Assembly: GCF_029028005.1 (NCBI RefSeq)
Contig: NZ_JAOTPO010000001.1
Location: 248,001 to 312,000 of the forward strand
DNA from: Alkalihalobacterium chitinilyticum
Lineage (GTDB): Bacteria; Bacillota; Bacilli; Bacillales; Bacillaceae_F
Direction: 5' to 3'
DNA: 64,000 nt
Position 1 is the stretch's first letter, and every line of letters begins with the position of its first letter. The notes under the pieces were generated by a model that was given only the letters and a program-made list of their open reading frames with translations, was not told where the DNA came from and did no database searches. The position numbers were made by a program, and so were the translations under genes. Shown piece by piece: positions 8,826 to 17,155 of this stretch.

Positions 8826-9029
8826 TTAGTTCTTATATTGTGGTTCTTCTTGTTCAATTTCTTGTACACGTGGCGCTAAAGTATCTACTATACCTTGAGT
8901 TTGTTGCGCTAAGTTTTGGAACATTTGCTTCGCTTGTTGGTTTTCAGTTTGCAGTGAAAATGTTTCAAAACTTGCTTGTGCACTCTTTAATCCAGCTAAT
9001 GTTTGTTTTACTTGACTTGCTACTGTCAT
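8826..9029 (-). CDS. DUF1657 small protein, first in operon
   Basis: A 67-residue, glutamine-rich, predicted helical protein (MTVASQVKQTLAGLKSAQAS) ending EEPQYKN. It shares its start and end motifs with the paralogue at 6166. AAGGAGG stands eight bases before the ATG. It is the first of the seven-gene SpoVA2-type operon. The upstream region has CATTATT, one mismatch from a sigma-G -10, but no convincing -35, so I do not call a promoter. Function unknown. Confidence 0.85.
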   Translation of the reverse strand: MTVASQVKQTLAGLKSAQASFETFSLQTENQQAKQMFQNLAQQTQGIVDTLAPRVQEIEQEEPQYKN

Positions 9030-9133
9030 GGTGGTTCCTCCTTGAAAATATTAATAATGGTACGATACTAATTATTTGATTTATAAAACTAAATAATAAT
9101 AGAAAAATATTGGGATTTAATAAGGAGTGTAAA

Positions 9134-9661
9134 ATGTTATCATCCTTTTTGATATTAATACTCATCATTAATTTGTGCACATTCATTTTTCTGTTTTATA
9201 TGTTCCGCACGTTAAGGTCACAAGGAAAAAAGCTTCAAAGACAAATGGAAGAACTACTAAAACATCCAAACAACAAAAAAATTGAGACTGAGCGTCTAAC
9301 AGATGAGTGGAGATCTTATGTTTTTATACAAGCGTTACAAGTAAGAGAAGCGGTTTCAAAGCAAGTAAATAACTTACATCCTAAATGGATCGAAGAAGCA
9401 CCCGCTTCACACGGCCTTACTCATAAGGAATTAGCCGAAGCCTTTTCCCCTAAACAAATTGAGGCGATCACTCATTTTTGGAGAGTATTTCATCAATACA
9501 CAGATAACTATTGGAAAACGGAAGAAGGAAAAATTAAAACTGTCTTTAAAGGTTCGATCGACTTAAAAGGAAGCGAAGTTCATACAATCCAAACCTCATC
9601 TAAACAACTACTGCCTAAACTTGATCAATTACTAATAAAAATAAAAGGAGTTGAGCACTAA
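9134..9661 (+). CDS. Unrecognised membrane-anchored protein
   Basis: A 175-residue protein that I do not recognise. It has one N-terminal membrane segment (about residues 3-24) followed by a soluble, charged domain; HPNNKKIETERLTDEWRSYV and FSPKQIEAITHFWRVFHQY are distinctive. With no cleavage motif visible it is likely a signal anchor. AAGGAG precedes the ATG at 9134, so the longer upstream frame from 9110 is unlikely to be used. It is divergent from the SpoVA2-type operon and ends at its own terminator, so it may be a single transcript. Confidence 0.7.
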   Translation: MLSSFLILILIINLCTFIFLFYMFRTLRSQGKKLQRQMEELLKHPNNKKIETERLTDEWRSYVFIQALQVREAVSKQVNNLHPKWIEEAPASHGLTHKELAEAFSPKQIEAITHFWRVFHQYTDNYWKTEEGKIKTVFKGSIDLKGSEVHTIQTSSKQLLPKLDQLLIKIKGVEH

Positions 9662-9679
9662 TATGCTTACTCCTTTTTG
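9643..9679 (+). terminator. Terminator overlapping the 9134 gene stop
   Basis: Stem 9643-9651 with 9669-9677 (AAAAGGAGT/ACTCCTTTT), and an inner AGCA/TGCT pair. It ends in a run of Ts. The stop codon lies in the loop region. Confidence 0.65.
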
Positions 9680-9748
9680 TTTTGAGTAATTATTCCATTG
9701 TTGGGACATTCTAAGGTAAACATTCACTTATTAGCTGAGGGCAAACCA

Positions 9749-10435
9749 TTGAATACGAACTTTTTTTATTTAACAACTGAATTAATTACTGGCTTTTTTG
9801 CTTTATTAGTTATCACTAAAGTCTTAGGAAAAACGCAAATTACTCAACTTACCCCGTTTGATTTCATATCAGCACTCGTTCTCGGTGAACTCGTCGGGAA
9901 TGCTATTTACGATAAAGATATTGGCCTGAATTATGTCATTTATGCTGTAATTGTTTGGGGTACTTTAATTTATTCCGTTGAGTGGTTGACACAAAAGTAC
10001 AAGGGTACAAGAAACTTTTTACAAGGCAAGCCATCCATTGTCATTCGTGAAGGTAACATTGATTATCAACAATTAAAAAAAGATCACATGGACATTAATC
10101 AGCTGCAACAATTATTACGGCAAAAAGATGTTTTTTCGATTCGTGAAGTGCAATATGGGATTTTGGAATCAAATGGCTCCCTTAGTATTTTAAAGAAAGA
10201 CAATTACGAACAGCCGAATAAAAAAGACCTAAACATGCAATCTCAACATGTCTTTCTTCCGATTACCCTTATTCTTGATGGTGAAATTTTAGTTGATAAT
10301 TTGAGAGAAAGCGGCTACAACCTAGCTTGGTTAAAACAACAGCTGTTTACTTACGGTATTACTGATGAAAAAGAAGTTTTTTATGCAGAATGGCTCGAAG
10401 GAGATTCTCTATATATTAATACATACAGTTCATAA
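9749..10435 (+). CDS. DUF421 (YetF-like) membrane protein, copy 3
   Basis: A 228-residue DUF421 protein: three N-terminal membrane segments, then a YetF domain (GKPSIVIREGNIDY, RQKDVFSIREVQYGILESNG). Like the copy at 4254 it lacks a DUF1657 tail. The start is uncertain. I prefer the TTG at 9749, seven bases after GAGGG; a TTG at 9698 would add 17 residues but has no ribosome site. It is 11 bases upstream of the phosphodiesterase-like lipoprotein gene, so the two probably form an operon. Confidence 0.75.
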   Translation: MNTNFFYLTTELITGFFALLVITKVLGKTQITQLTPFDFISALVLGELVGNAIYDKDIGLNYVIYAVIVWGTLIYSVEWLTQKYKGTRNFLQGKPSIVIREGNIDYQQLKKDHMDINQLQQLLRQKDVFSIREVQYGILESNGSLSILKKDNYEQPNKKDLNMQSQHVFLPITLILDGEILVDNLRESGYNLAWLKQQLFTYGITDEKEVFYAEWLEGDSLYINTYSS

Positions 10436-10446
10436 GGAGTGGGATC

Positions 10447-12021
10447 ATGTTTTTTCGAATGGTTATCGTTATTCTTATCATTTTTTTATCTGCCTGCCAG
10501 GGAGCAAACGATCAAGGTGGGGCTACTATTCAACAACTTGAAAAAGATAACATAAAACCCGATAAGAAAGTTATTCTCATCATGATTGACTCGATGATGG
10601 GATCTCTCATAGATAATAGTAAAGAAAAAGGGAAAATACCAGCTCTTGAATATTTAATAGAAAATGGTCAATACCATAAAGATTTAGTTGCCCCTTTTCC
10701 ATCTATGTCTGTTGTTATTGAAAGTACATTAATGACTGGTGAAATGCCAGATACTCATAAAGTTCCGGGTCTCGTTTGGTATAATCCTGATGAAAATCGA
10801 ATTGTTGATTACGGCTCAACTATGGAAAAAATGATCAAGCTGGGAATGAAACAGAGTTTAGTGGATTCACTCTATCATTTAAACAATTCTCACTTAAGTC
10901 CACAAGTGACAACGATACATGAAGTCTTACAACAAAAAAGATATTCCACAGGTTCTGTCAATTTTTTAATCTATCGCGGTCAAACGACTCATGACATGAC
11001 ACTGCCCGTCTTACTCGATCAATGGTTAAACTTAAATCAGTCACTTCAAACAAAAGGTCCTGACCTCTTAGCATTTGGGAGTGCTGTAAAACCTAAAGTG
11101 ATGGAAGGAAAGGATGTTCCTGATACATTCCTATCTAACTTTGGTCTAAACGATGAATATTCGGTTACAGTCGTTAGTGAGATGATTAAACAAGGTGAAC
11201 AACCTGATTTTTTAGCTGTATTTTTGCCAAGCTTTGATAAAGAAGCTCATAATAATAGTCCGCATTATCGTGTCGGTTTTGAAAGAGCGGAAGCCTTCTT
11301 CCAAGATATATTAAATAGCTATGATAGCTGGGATCAAGCTTTAGAGGAAAATATTTTTATCGTATTTGGTGATCATGGTCAAGATAAATTGTTAGATGAT
11401 GAATTAGCCATGTCTATACCGCTTCACGATATCTATCAAGAATATTCTGTCGCTCCATTGACTGACGATGCGACACAAGGTGATATCGTTATTGCTAATA
11501 ATCATCGGATGTCTTATATTTACCCATTACAAGATACGGGATTGTTACCAGATCTAGCGGAAACTGCGATGGTTGATAAGCGCATTGAATTTGCTTCGTG
11601 GATTGATGAAGATTGGGTATATGTCATTTCACCCGATTATAACGATGCCTTTCGCTTCAAGCATGGGGGACAATGGGTGGATCGATATAATCAAACGTGG
11701 GAATGGGAAGGGAATGAAGAGATTGTAGGAATTAAAATTCATGAAAACCGTTCACGATTAAGCTATACCGATTTTCCAGACGTCTTAAACCAAATAATGA
11801 CATCCTTAAACAGTAACACTCACCCAGCGGTTGCCCTAGCAGCCAAACCAGGTCATACGTTCCAATCGGAAGGTGCGCCTCTACACGTCGATGGAGGCGA
11901 ACATGGTGGTTTACACAAAAATGATACATTAGGTGCTATCGTTATTGCTGGTACGGATAAACCGTTTGAAAATCCACGGATGGTCGATTTAAAAGATTAC
12001 ATTCTCCAGTTTTTCAAATAA
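10447..12021 (+). CDS. Alkaline-phosphatase-superfamily phosphodiesterase lipoprotein
   Basis: A 524-residue protein with a signal peptide and lipobox LSAC (Cys17), so probably anchored outside the membrane. It belongs to the type I phosphodiesterase/nucleotide pyrophosphatase group: metal ligand Asp48 in LIMIDSMMGS, a nucleophile region FPSMSVVIESTLMTGE (Ser88 by alignment with the Thr of NPP enzymes), FDKEAHNN, FGDHGQD and a late GGEHGG. The substrate cannot be told from sequence. AAGGAGTGGG precedes the ATG. It probably shares a transcript with the DUF421 gene at 9749. Confidence 0.8.
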   Translation: MFFRMVIVILIIFLSACQGANDQGGATIQQLEKDNIKPDKKVILIMIDSMMGSLIDNSKEKGKIPALEYLIENGQYHKDLVAPFPSMSVVIESTLMTGEMPDTHKVPGLVWYNPDENRIVDYGSTMEKMIKLGMKQSLVDSLYHLNNSHLSPQVTTIHEVLQQKRYSTGSVNFLIYRGQTTHDMTLPVLLDQWLNLNQSLQTKGPDLLAFGSAVKPKVMEGKDVPDTFLSNFGLNDEYSVTVVSEMIKQGEQPDFLAVFLPSFDKEAHNNSPHYRVGFERAEAFFQDILNSYDSWDQALEENIFIVFGDHGQDKLLDDELAMSIPLHDIYQEYSVAPLTDDATQGDIVIANNHRMSYIYPLQDTGLLPDLAETAMVDKRIEFASWIDEDWVYVISPDYNDAFRFKHGGQWVDRYNQTWEWEGNEEIVGIKIHENRSRLSYTDFPDVLNQIMTSLNSNTHPAVALAAKPGHTFQSEGAPLHVDGGEHGGLHKNDTLGAIVIAGTDKPFENPRMVDLKDYILQFFK

Positions 12022-12025
12022 ATGT

Positions 12026-12057
12026 AAGAGGCTGACTTTAACAAAAGTCAGCCTCTT
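12026..12057. terminator. Strong bidirectional terminator
   Basis: A perfect 14-bp stem (12026-12039 with 12044-12057) with a 4-nt loop, placed between the convergent phosphodiesterase and sodF genes. Ts follow on the plus side (TTTTC); on the minus side TTACATTTA follows. Confidence 0.85.
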
Positions 12058-12062
12058 TTCTC

Positions 12063-12962
12063 TTAAAACGGCTCCCACCGTAATTCGCGAGCTCTCATAT
12101 ACCGCTCAGTAACATGCGGCCAGTTTACGACATTCCACCAGTTATTAATGTATGGCTCCCGTTCATTTTTGTATTGTAGGTAGTATGCGTGTTCCCAAAC
12201 ATCTAATGGTAATAATGGAATAACATCCCACTGGCTTAAATTTTGGTGTTTTTCTGCCTGGAGAATTTCTAAGCGATGGGCTCTTGGTGCCCACACTAAT
12301 ATCGTCCAACCGACAGCTTCTACTTTTTTTGCCGCTTCTGAGAAGTGTTTTTTAAATTGTTGAAAACTACCGAAATCTTTTCTTATTTGATTAGCTAAAT
12401 CACCAGTTGGTTCACCGCCGCCTTTTGGGCTCATAGCATTCCAAAAGATCGTGTGTAAGTAATGCCCAGCCCCATTAAAAGCTGCCTCTCTTTCCCAATG
12501 CTTGATTAAGTCGAAGTTACCAGTTTTTCTTGCTTGTTCCATCTTCTTTTCCGCTTTATTTAATCCATCCACATAACTTTGATGATGTTCTTGATGGTGT
12601 AATCGCATAATCTCAGCTGCGATATAAGGTTCAAGCGCTTCGTAACTGTAGGGTAGAGGTGGAAGTCGATGTTCTCCAATAGGCACAGGCTGAAGAGGGA
12701 CATTTCCCGCAGTAATTACATGTTCAGCTCGTTTCATATTGTTTATAAGCAGTTCCCAACTTTCATATAGCCTTCCCGTTTCGGCTTGTAATTTATCGAT
12801 CGGTGTTCGCTGTTCAAATAAACTTTTTACTTGTTGTAACTTTTCCTCAAAGTTTTCAATTTCACTTTGGTTTAACCTCTGTTTTACATTCACGTCTAAT
12901 TTAGACCATGTTTCTTCTAATTTCCCGGTCCAAACTTGTAATTGTTTTTGATAACCTTCCAT
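12063..12962 (-). CDS. sodF: SodF-type iron/manganese superoxide dismutase with N-terminal extension
   Basis: A 299-residue protein. Residues 90-299 form a Fe/Mn superoxide dismutase: LPPLPYSYEALEPYI, LHHQEHHQSYV, HYLHTIFWNAM and DVWEHAYYLQY carry the three His and one Asp metal ligands. The first 90 residues are a helical extension absent from ordinary SodA but present in B. subtilis SodF, whose role is unclear. AAGGAGGAGA precedes the ATG. The gene is divergent from a DUF2935 gene and lies within the inserted region 4254-13900. Confidence 0.85.
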   Translation of the reverse strand: MEGYQKQLQVWTGKLEETWSKLDVNVKQRLNQSEIENFEEKLQQVKSLFEQRTPIDKLQAETGRLYESWELLINNMKRAEHVITAGNVPLQPVPIGEHRLPPLPYSYEALEPYIAAEIMRLHHQEHHQSYVDGLNKAEKKMEQARKTGNFDLIKHWEREAAFNGAGHYLHTIFWNAMSPKGGGEPTGDLANQIRKDFGSFQQFKKHFSEAAKKVEAVGWTILVWAPRAHRLEILQAEKHQNLSQWDVIPLLPLDVWEHAYYLQYKNEREPYINNWWNVVNWPHVTERYMRARELRWEPF

Positions 12963-12998
12963 TAATCCGTCTCCTCCTTAAACGCACAGTCATCGCTC

Positions 12999-13028
12999 TA
13001 CTATATGCCTATACAACCCCACTTGGTG
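12999..13028 (-). promoter_or_regulatory. Possible mother-cell (sigma-K/sigma-E) promoter of sodF
   Basis: Read leftward: CACC, a 17-base spacer, then CATATAGTA, which fits the sigma-K -10 CATAnnnTA; CATATAGT is also one mismatch from the sigma-E -10. The spacer is one base longer than the usual sigma-K value, so this is tentative. Confidence 0.4.
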
Positions 13029-13049
13029 ATAATCACATTCTAGGCGTTT

Positions 13050-13063
13050 ATAACATATGTTAT
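13050..13063. promoter_or_regulatory. Perfect 14-bp palindrome between sodF and DUF2935 gene
   Basis: ATAACATATGTTAT is a perfect inverted repeat in the divergent intergenic region, 33 bases upstream of the DUF2935 start. It may be an operator for one or both genes; no known regulator is implied. Confidence 0.4.
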
Positions 13064-13095
13064 GTTTGATGAACGAACGATTAGGAGGGGTCTTT

Positions 13096-13899
13096 TTGAA
13101 CACATTTCAAGAGGTTGCATTATTTGAACATCGTTTTTGGTTGCAAGTATTAGGTGATCATGCTCGTTTTATCCGTGATGCCTTATCTCCAATTGAAGAA
13201 GAAGAAGTCGAGATCGCCAAACAATATATAGATACCTTTGATCAACTTCTAGAAATGGCACGCCAAGATATTAGTGGCGCACCGTTAAAACAACTTACTG
13301 AACTATCTCTAGAGCAAGCCAAAGGAATTCGTGAATTTAAACTTCACTTACTTCGTGAGCATTTAGTAGGCGATATTGAGATTGGTTTACCTCCTACATT
13401 TTTAAATCATATGGTCAATGAAGTCGATGAGTATTTGCGTATTCTTCCTTATTTAGTGGAAGGAACCATTCCTCCTGTCACTCACCCTCTACATCATCAC
13501 CTCGTTTGGCTTCTCGATGCAGCTGGCCACGCAGATGCAATCACAGGAGAACTAGATATGGTGGAGAAGAAATTAAGTAAAAAAAGTGAAGAGTTTACAG
13601 AGACATTTGAAAATTTTTATATTAAAGCTGTAGAATTAGCTGGGTACTTACGAGCAAATGTCGATAAATTCCCAGCACTTCATCGTTTTAATGATCAAGT
13701 TGAATTAGAAATTGAGCTCTTCAAAGTATTTCTAAGAGAACTTGAGGAACTTGAAATGACGAATAAGTTGCTAGGGACGTTTTCCGAATTAATGGCTGAT
13801 CATATGGCAAGAGAAGAGTGTTACTACTTAATGAAATTGGCAGAATCAAGTGAAACGACTATGCCAGATTGTGATCCGACCACACCAAGAAATGAATAA
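13096..13899 (+). CDS. DUF2935 family protein
   Basis: A 267-residue, His/Glu-rich, predicted all-helical protein with two similar halves, each with an ALFEHRFWLQVLGDHARFI-like or HHHLVWLLDAAGHADAI-like stretch. This is the pattern of DUF2935, which has a ferritin/hemerythrin-like fold that could bind metal; function unknown. The TTG at 13096 was chosen because AGGAGGGG stands five bases upstream; an ATG at 13057 has no site. It is divergent from sodF and is followed at once by a terminator. Confidence 0.75.
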   Translation: MNTFQEVALFEHRFWLQVLGDHARFIRDALSPIEEEEVEIAKQYIDTFDQLLEMARQDISGAPLKQLTELSLEQAKGIREFKLHLLREHLVGDIEIGLPPTFLNHMVNEVDEYLRILPYLVEGTIPPVTHPLHHHLVWLLDAAGHADAITGELDMVEKKLSKKSEEFTETFENFYIKAVELAGYLRANVDKFPALHRFNDQVELEIELFKVFLRELEELEMTNKLLGTFSELMADHMAREECYYLMKLAESSETTMPDCDPTTPRNE

Positions 13900-13900
13900 A

Positions 13901-13930
13901 AAAAGTGCAGCGTAATGGCTGCACTTTTTC
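13901..13930 (+). terminator. Terminator between DUF2935 gene and ypuI
   Basis: A perfect 11-bp stem (13901-13911 with 13918-13928) and 6-nt loop with flanking A and T runs, suited to both converging genes. Confidence 0.85.
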
Positions 13931-13931
13931 G

Positions 13932-14423
13932 TTACTTGGAATGAAGCATCTTGGTTTGAAAATCTGTTTCGTAATATTCTAGTTCTTCACGAATTGATTG
14001 AAATGGACCTTCAATCGATTTCATTAGTTCTTTTAAGGATTCCGGAACGGGCTTTGAAAATTTAATTGCATTTTTCCCTGTATACGCTGAACGGCTGTCT
14101 TCAAACCAGTTATCAATACGGGGGTTAAAAAACTCCTCAATGCAATTATGATAAACCCAATATAATGTTTTCTCAGCAGCCGCTTTACGGAACGTCTTTC
14201 CATTTAGAATAACTTCACTTGCATCTTTACCTTCTTCACAAAAAACAAGGACACGTCGTAATGATGAAAGCACCGCTTTGTAATATTCTTCATCTGTTTG
14301 GTTATCTTCACTTAACATTTCTGTTAATTTTGTATCATTTAAGTACTCACTTATTTTTTCACAAATACCCTTTAGAGTAGTATGTGCTAAGGTTAATTGA
14401 CTTTCAACCAAGGTATTCCCCAT
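13932..14423 (-). CDS. ypuI: YpuI-like protein (DUF3907)
   Basis: A 163-residue soluble protein resembling B. subtilis YpuI (family DUF3907), with YYKAVLSSLRRVLVFCEEG and AAAEKTLYWVYHNCIEEFFNPR as its recognisable core. Function unknown. The ATG at 14423 follows GGAGGTG at a good distance; an in-frame ATG 60 bases upstream has no site. In B. subtilis ypuI lies between dacB and scpB; here the 9.6-kb accessory block separates it from dacB. Confidence 0.8.
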   Translation of the reverse strand: MGNTLVESQLTLAHTTLKGICEKISEYLNDTKLTEMLSEDNQTDEEYYKAVLSSLRRVLVFCEEGKDASEVILNGKTFRKAAAEKTLYWVYHNCIEEFFNPRIDNWFEDSRSAYTGKNAIKFSKPVPESLKELMKSIEGPFQSIREELEYYETDFQTKMLHSK

Positions 14424-14518
14424 GGTGGTGACACCTCCACTTTTAATAATAATTATATTATACGACAGTTCGGACAAGAACACCTTACTATTTTTTGTAA
14501 AAGGTTCCTATGTATATC

Positions 14519-14905
14519 TTACAATTGGCTTTTGCCTTGTGTGACGAGGTTATTCATAATTCCTTTGATTTGCTCAGGATCAACGTCCCTGAATAGTGCT
14601 TCCATTTCTTTAAGTTCATTAATGTATATACGCTTTTTTTCTTTATTACCCGGATTTTGCAACAAACAAACTAAAGCGACGATATCTTTAAATGTTACTT
14701 CTCTTTGATTCGTCGCTAATATTGGGTTTTCTTTAAAAGGAGATATCTCTGATGATTTTTCATCAAAAAAACGTACATATAACACATTTAACTCCTTTTC
14801 TTGTCCATTATCAGTATATGTTACAGTAGAACGATTGAAGAAATCTTCAGACGTGTTGGGCTTTTCCTTTTCTAATTCAATTCCTTCAGCCTTAATTATA
14901 ATCAC
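14519..14905 (-). CDS. Unrecognised small soluble protein
   Basis: A 128-residue protein of no family I recognise. It has no membrane segment; the N-terminal half looks beta-rich (VTYTDNGQEKELNVLYVRFF) and the C-terminal half helical (YINELKEMEALFRDVDPEQI). It starts with GTG at 14905, five bases after AGGAGAGG. It lies between ypuI and scpB on the same strand, 46 bases after scpB, so it could share the scpAB transcript. Confidence 0.65.
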   Translation of the reverse strand: MIIIKAEGIELEKEKPNTSEDFFNRSTVTYTDNGQEKELNVLYVRFFDEKSSEISPFKENPILATNQREVTFKDIVALVCLLQNPGNKEKKRIYINELKEMEALFRDVDPEQIKGIMNNLVTQGKSQL

Positions 14906-14951
14906 AACAACCTCTCCTAACTGTAAAGTAATGTATTCTAATTATATCATA

Positions 14952-15581
14952 TTAACTTTCACTGTTGTCCTCACTTAAGAGCGGCTCCATTCCTTCCTCA
15001 AACTTCTTAAAGAATAGATCTGCGTCCTCTTCCAAGAACCCTTCGTCGACTTGATCTGGTAAAGGCGGTAATTCCTTTAGAGATTTTAGGCCAAAGTAAT
15101 CTAAAAACTCCTTTGTAGTGCCATATAATATCGCCCGACCACTACCTTCTGCTCTTCCTACATCTTTTATCAGCAGTTTTGCAGTTAACGTTTGAATCGC
15201 TTTTTCCGTCTTGACTCCACGAATTTCTTCAATTTCAACTCTGGTAATCGGCTGTTTATAAGCTACGATTGCCAAAGTTTCTAGTGCAGCCTGGGACAAG
15301 CCAGTATGTCCCGGCGCTTCTACTAATTGTTGGAAGTAAAGGGCATGCTCTGGTTTGGTTGTTAATTGATAAGCACCGGCCATCTCAATTAATTGCATGC
15401 CACGCTTCATTTCTTTTAAGTCAACTTCTAAATCGTGTAACGCTTCTTGCACCGTTTCTCGTTCCACTTTTAGAATGCTTGCTAACTGTTCTTCTGTAAG
15501 TCCGTCTTCACCGGCTACGAATAATAATCCTTCAATGATACCTTTTAATTCATCTAAACTAATTGGATTAAACAGCGTCAA
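14952..15581 (-). CDS. scpB: ScpB, condensin (SMC) subunit
   Basis: A 209-residue protein with two winged-helix domains (LKGIIEGLLFVAGEDGLTEE at the start; LETLAIVAYKQPITRVEIEE near residue 95). ScpB dimers bind ScpA and SMC to form the condensin that compacts and separates chromosomes. The start is TTG at 15581 with GGAGGGG eight bases upstream, and it overlaps the scpA stop by 4 bases. The acidic C-terminal tail is normal for the family. Confidence 0.93.
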   Translation of the reverse strand: MTLFNPISLDELKGIIEGLLFVAGEDGLTEEQLASILKVERETVQEALHDLEVDLKEMKRGMQLIEMAGAYQLTTKPEHALYFQQLVEAPGHTGLSQAALETLAIVAYKQPITRVEIEEIRGVKTEKAIQTLTAKLLIKDVGRAEGSGRAILYGTTKEFLDYFGLKSLKELPPLPDQVDEGFLEEDADLFFKKFEEGMEPLLSEDNSES

Positions 15582-16345
15582 TGAATAGACCCCTCCTCCT
15601 TGATGTAGATCATGATGTCAGAAAAATTATTTTCCTGTTCACAAATGATGGCATTTTTCTTCATTAATTCTAAGACAGCTAAAAACGAGATAACGATGTG
15701 TGAACGCTCTCCAACAGCAAACAACGAGTAAAAGCTCCGTTTACCACCAGTACGAGATAAATCCTCCATAATCTCACCCATTCTCGTCTCAATCGAATAC
15801 TCTTGACCCTTTACAGTTTTTGCTACAGGTGCTTGCATCTTTTTACGCTTGAGCATAGATTGATAAGCATCTAGCATGTCAAAAAGTGTAATCCCTTTTA
15901 ACGTTACTTCTTTTCTTTCTTCTCTTGGAAAATACCTTTCTAGATTGACTGGAGGTTTCGTATGAATTAATGCACGCTCCACTTGACGATCTTGAAGATC
16001 CATTGCAGCTTCTTTAAACTTTCTATATTCAATCAGACGGTTCATGAGCTCTTCACGTGGATCATCTTCATCAAATTCTATGCTTTCATCATTATCCCAT
16101 TCTTCTTGTTGCTTTGGGAGTAACATCTTACTCTTAATAGCTAACAACGTTGCTGCCATCACTAAATATTCACTTGCTATGTCTAATTGTAACTCCTGCA
16201 TCGTTCGAATATATTGCATATACTGATCGGTTATTTTAGCGACTGGAATATCATATATATCTACTTCTGCCTGATTTATTAAATGTAACAGTAAATCTAA
16301 AGGACCTTCAAATGCGTCCAATTTTACACTGTACTGACTGTTCAT
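15578..16345 (-). CDS. scpA: ScpA, condensin kleisin subunit
   Basis: A 255-residue kleisin. The N-terminal SMC-neck-binding region reads YSVKLDAFEGPLDLLLHLI, an acidic middle follows (DDPREELMNRLIEY), and the C-terminal winged helix ends the protein. ScpA bridges the SMC dimer and binds ScpB. GGTGAT lies just upstream of the ATG. It overlaps scpB by four bases. The gene pair and order match B. subtilis. Confidence 0.93.
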   Translation of the reverse strand: MNSQYSVKLDAFEGPLDLLLHLINQAEVDIYDIPVAKITDQYMQYIRTMQELQLDIASEYLVMAATLLAIKSKMLLPKQQEEWDNDESIEFDEDDPREELMNRLIEYRKFKEAAMDLQDRQVERALIHTKPPVNLERYFPREERKEVTLKGITLFDMLDAYQSMLKRKKMQAPVAKTVKGQEYSIETRMGEIMEDLSRTGGKRSFYSLFAVGERSHIVISFLAVLELMKKNAIICEQENNFSDIMIYIKEEGSIH

Positions 16346-16520
16346 CTCATCACCAATTTCTATTTAAAACCGTTGCTAGACAGGATTATATCATACTTTT
16401 CATTCGGCGATATTGATTATTTTCATTTATGTTTAGCTTTTATCAATGTGTGTTGTCATTTTCCTAACGAAAATACATATGATACACTTTTATTAACTAA
16501 CTCTTTGGGGGAGTCATTTT

Positions 16521-17045
16521 ATGAAATATCCACAAGCTTTTATAGACTATTTAATTTACTTTCATAGTCAACGTGATTTTTTTGAGTGTCATGAAGTATT
16601 AGAGGAACATTGGAAATCCGAAGAAGGCGGTAAAGAAAAGGTTTGGGTAGGATTTATTCAAATTGCAGTCGCCCTTTATCACTACCGTCGACAAAACTTT
16701 GAGGGTGCCAAGCGAATGATCACAAGTGCACTACGTATATTGGAGGAAGAGAAAAACAGGGTTTCCGATTTAGGGGTGAATAGTGAACAACTATTAGTGG
16801 ACTTACCTTTGATTAAAAACAATATTGCAAACAAACTGCCATATCGAGATTATAATATCCCCATTGAAGATGAACGTCTTCTTCACGCTTGTACAAATCA
16901 ATGTAAAAAAGAAAACCTTCAATGGTGCATTCCAAGTGACTTTAACGACCGTTATCTCATAAATAAACACTCACTTCGCAACCGCGAAGACGTTATTAAT
17001 GAGAGAGTTCGACAAAAAGAATTAAAAAACAGAAAAAATTCTTAA
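16521..17045 (+). CDS. ypuF: YpuF-like DUF309 protein
   Basis: A 174-residue DUF309 protein. The family signature QRDFFECHEVLEEHW (residues 17-31) is followed by VWVGFIQIAVALYHYRRQN, a helical metal-dependent-hydrolase-like fold of unknown activity. GGGGGAG precedes the ATG. It is transcribed opposite to its neighbours scpA and ribT, as in B. subtilis. The C-terminal 40 residues are basic. Confidence 0.85.
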   Translation: MKYPQAFIDYLIYFHSQRDFFECHEVLEEHWKSEEGGKEKVWVGFIQIAVALYHYRRQNFEGAKRMITSALRILEEEKNRVSDLGVNSEQLLVDLPLIKNNIANKLPYRDYNIPIEDERLLHACTNQCKKENLQWCIPSDFNDRYLINKHSLRNREDVINERVRQKELKNRKNS

Positions 17046-17155
17046 CAAAGAAAAAGCAAGGCTGACCATGAAGTGCTTTGGCCCTCGTTTTATATAACTA
17101 CATCAGTCAAGATAGTTATAACCTCGAGGTGCCTAACACTACATTCAGTCAACCT

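Noticed and set aside
9049-9070. Possible sigma-G promoter (TGAAAA, GATACTA) reading towards the 9134 gene
   Set aside because: Spacer is 15 instead of 17-18 and both boxes have mismatches.
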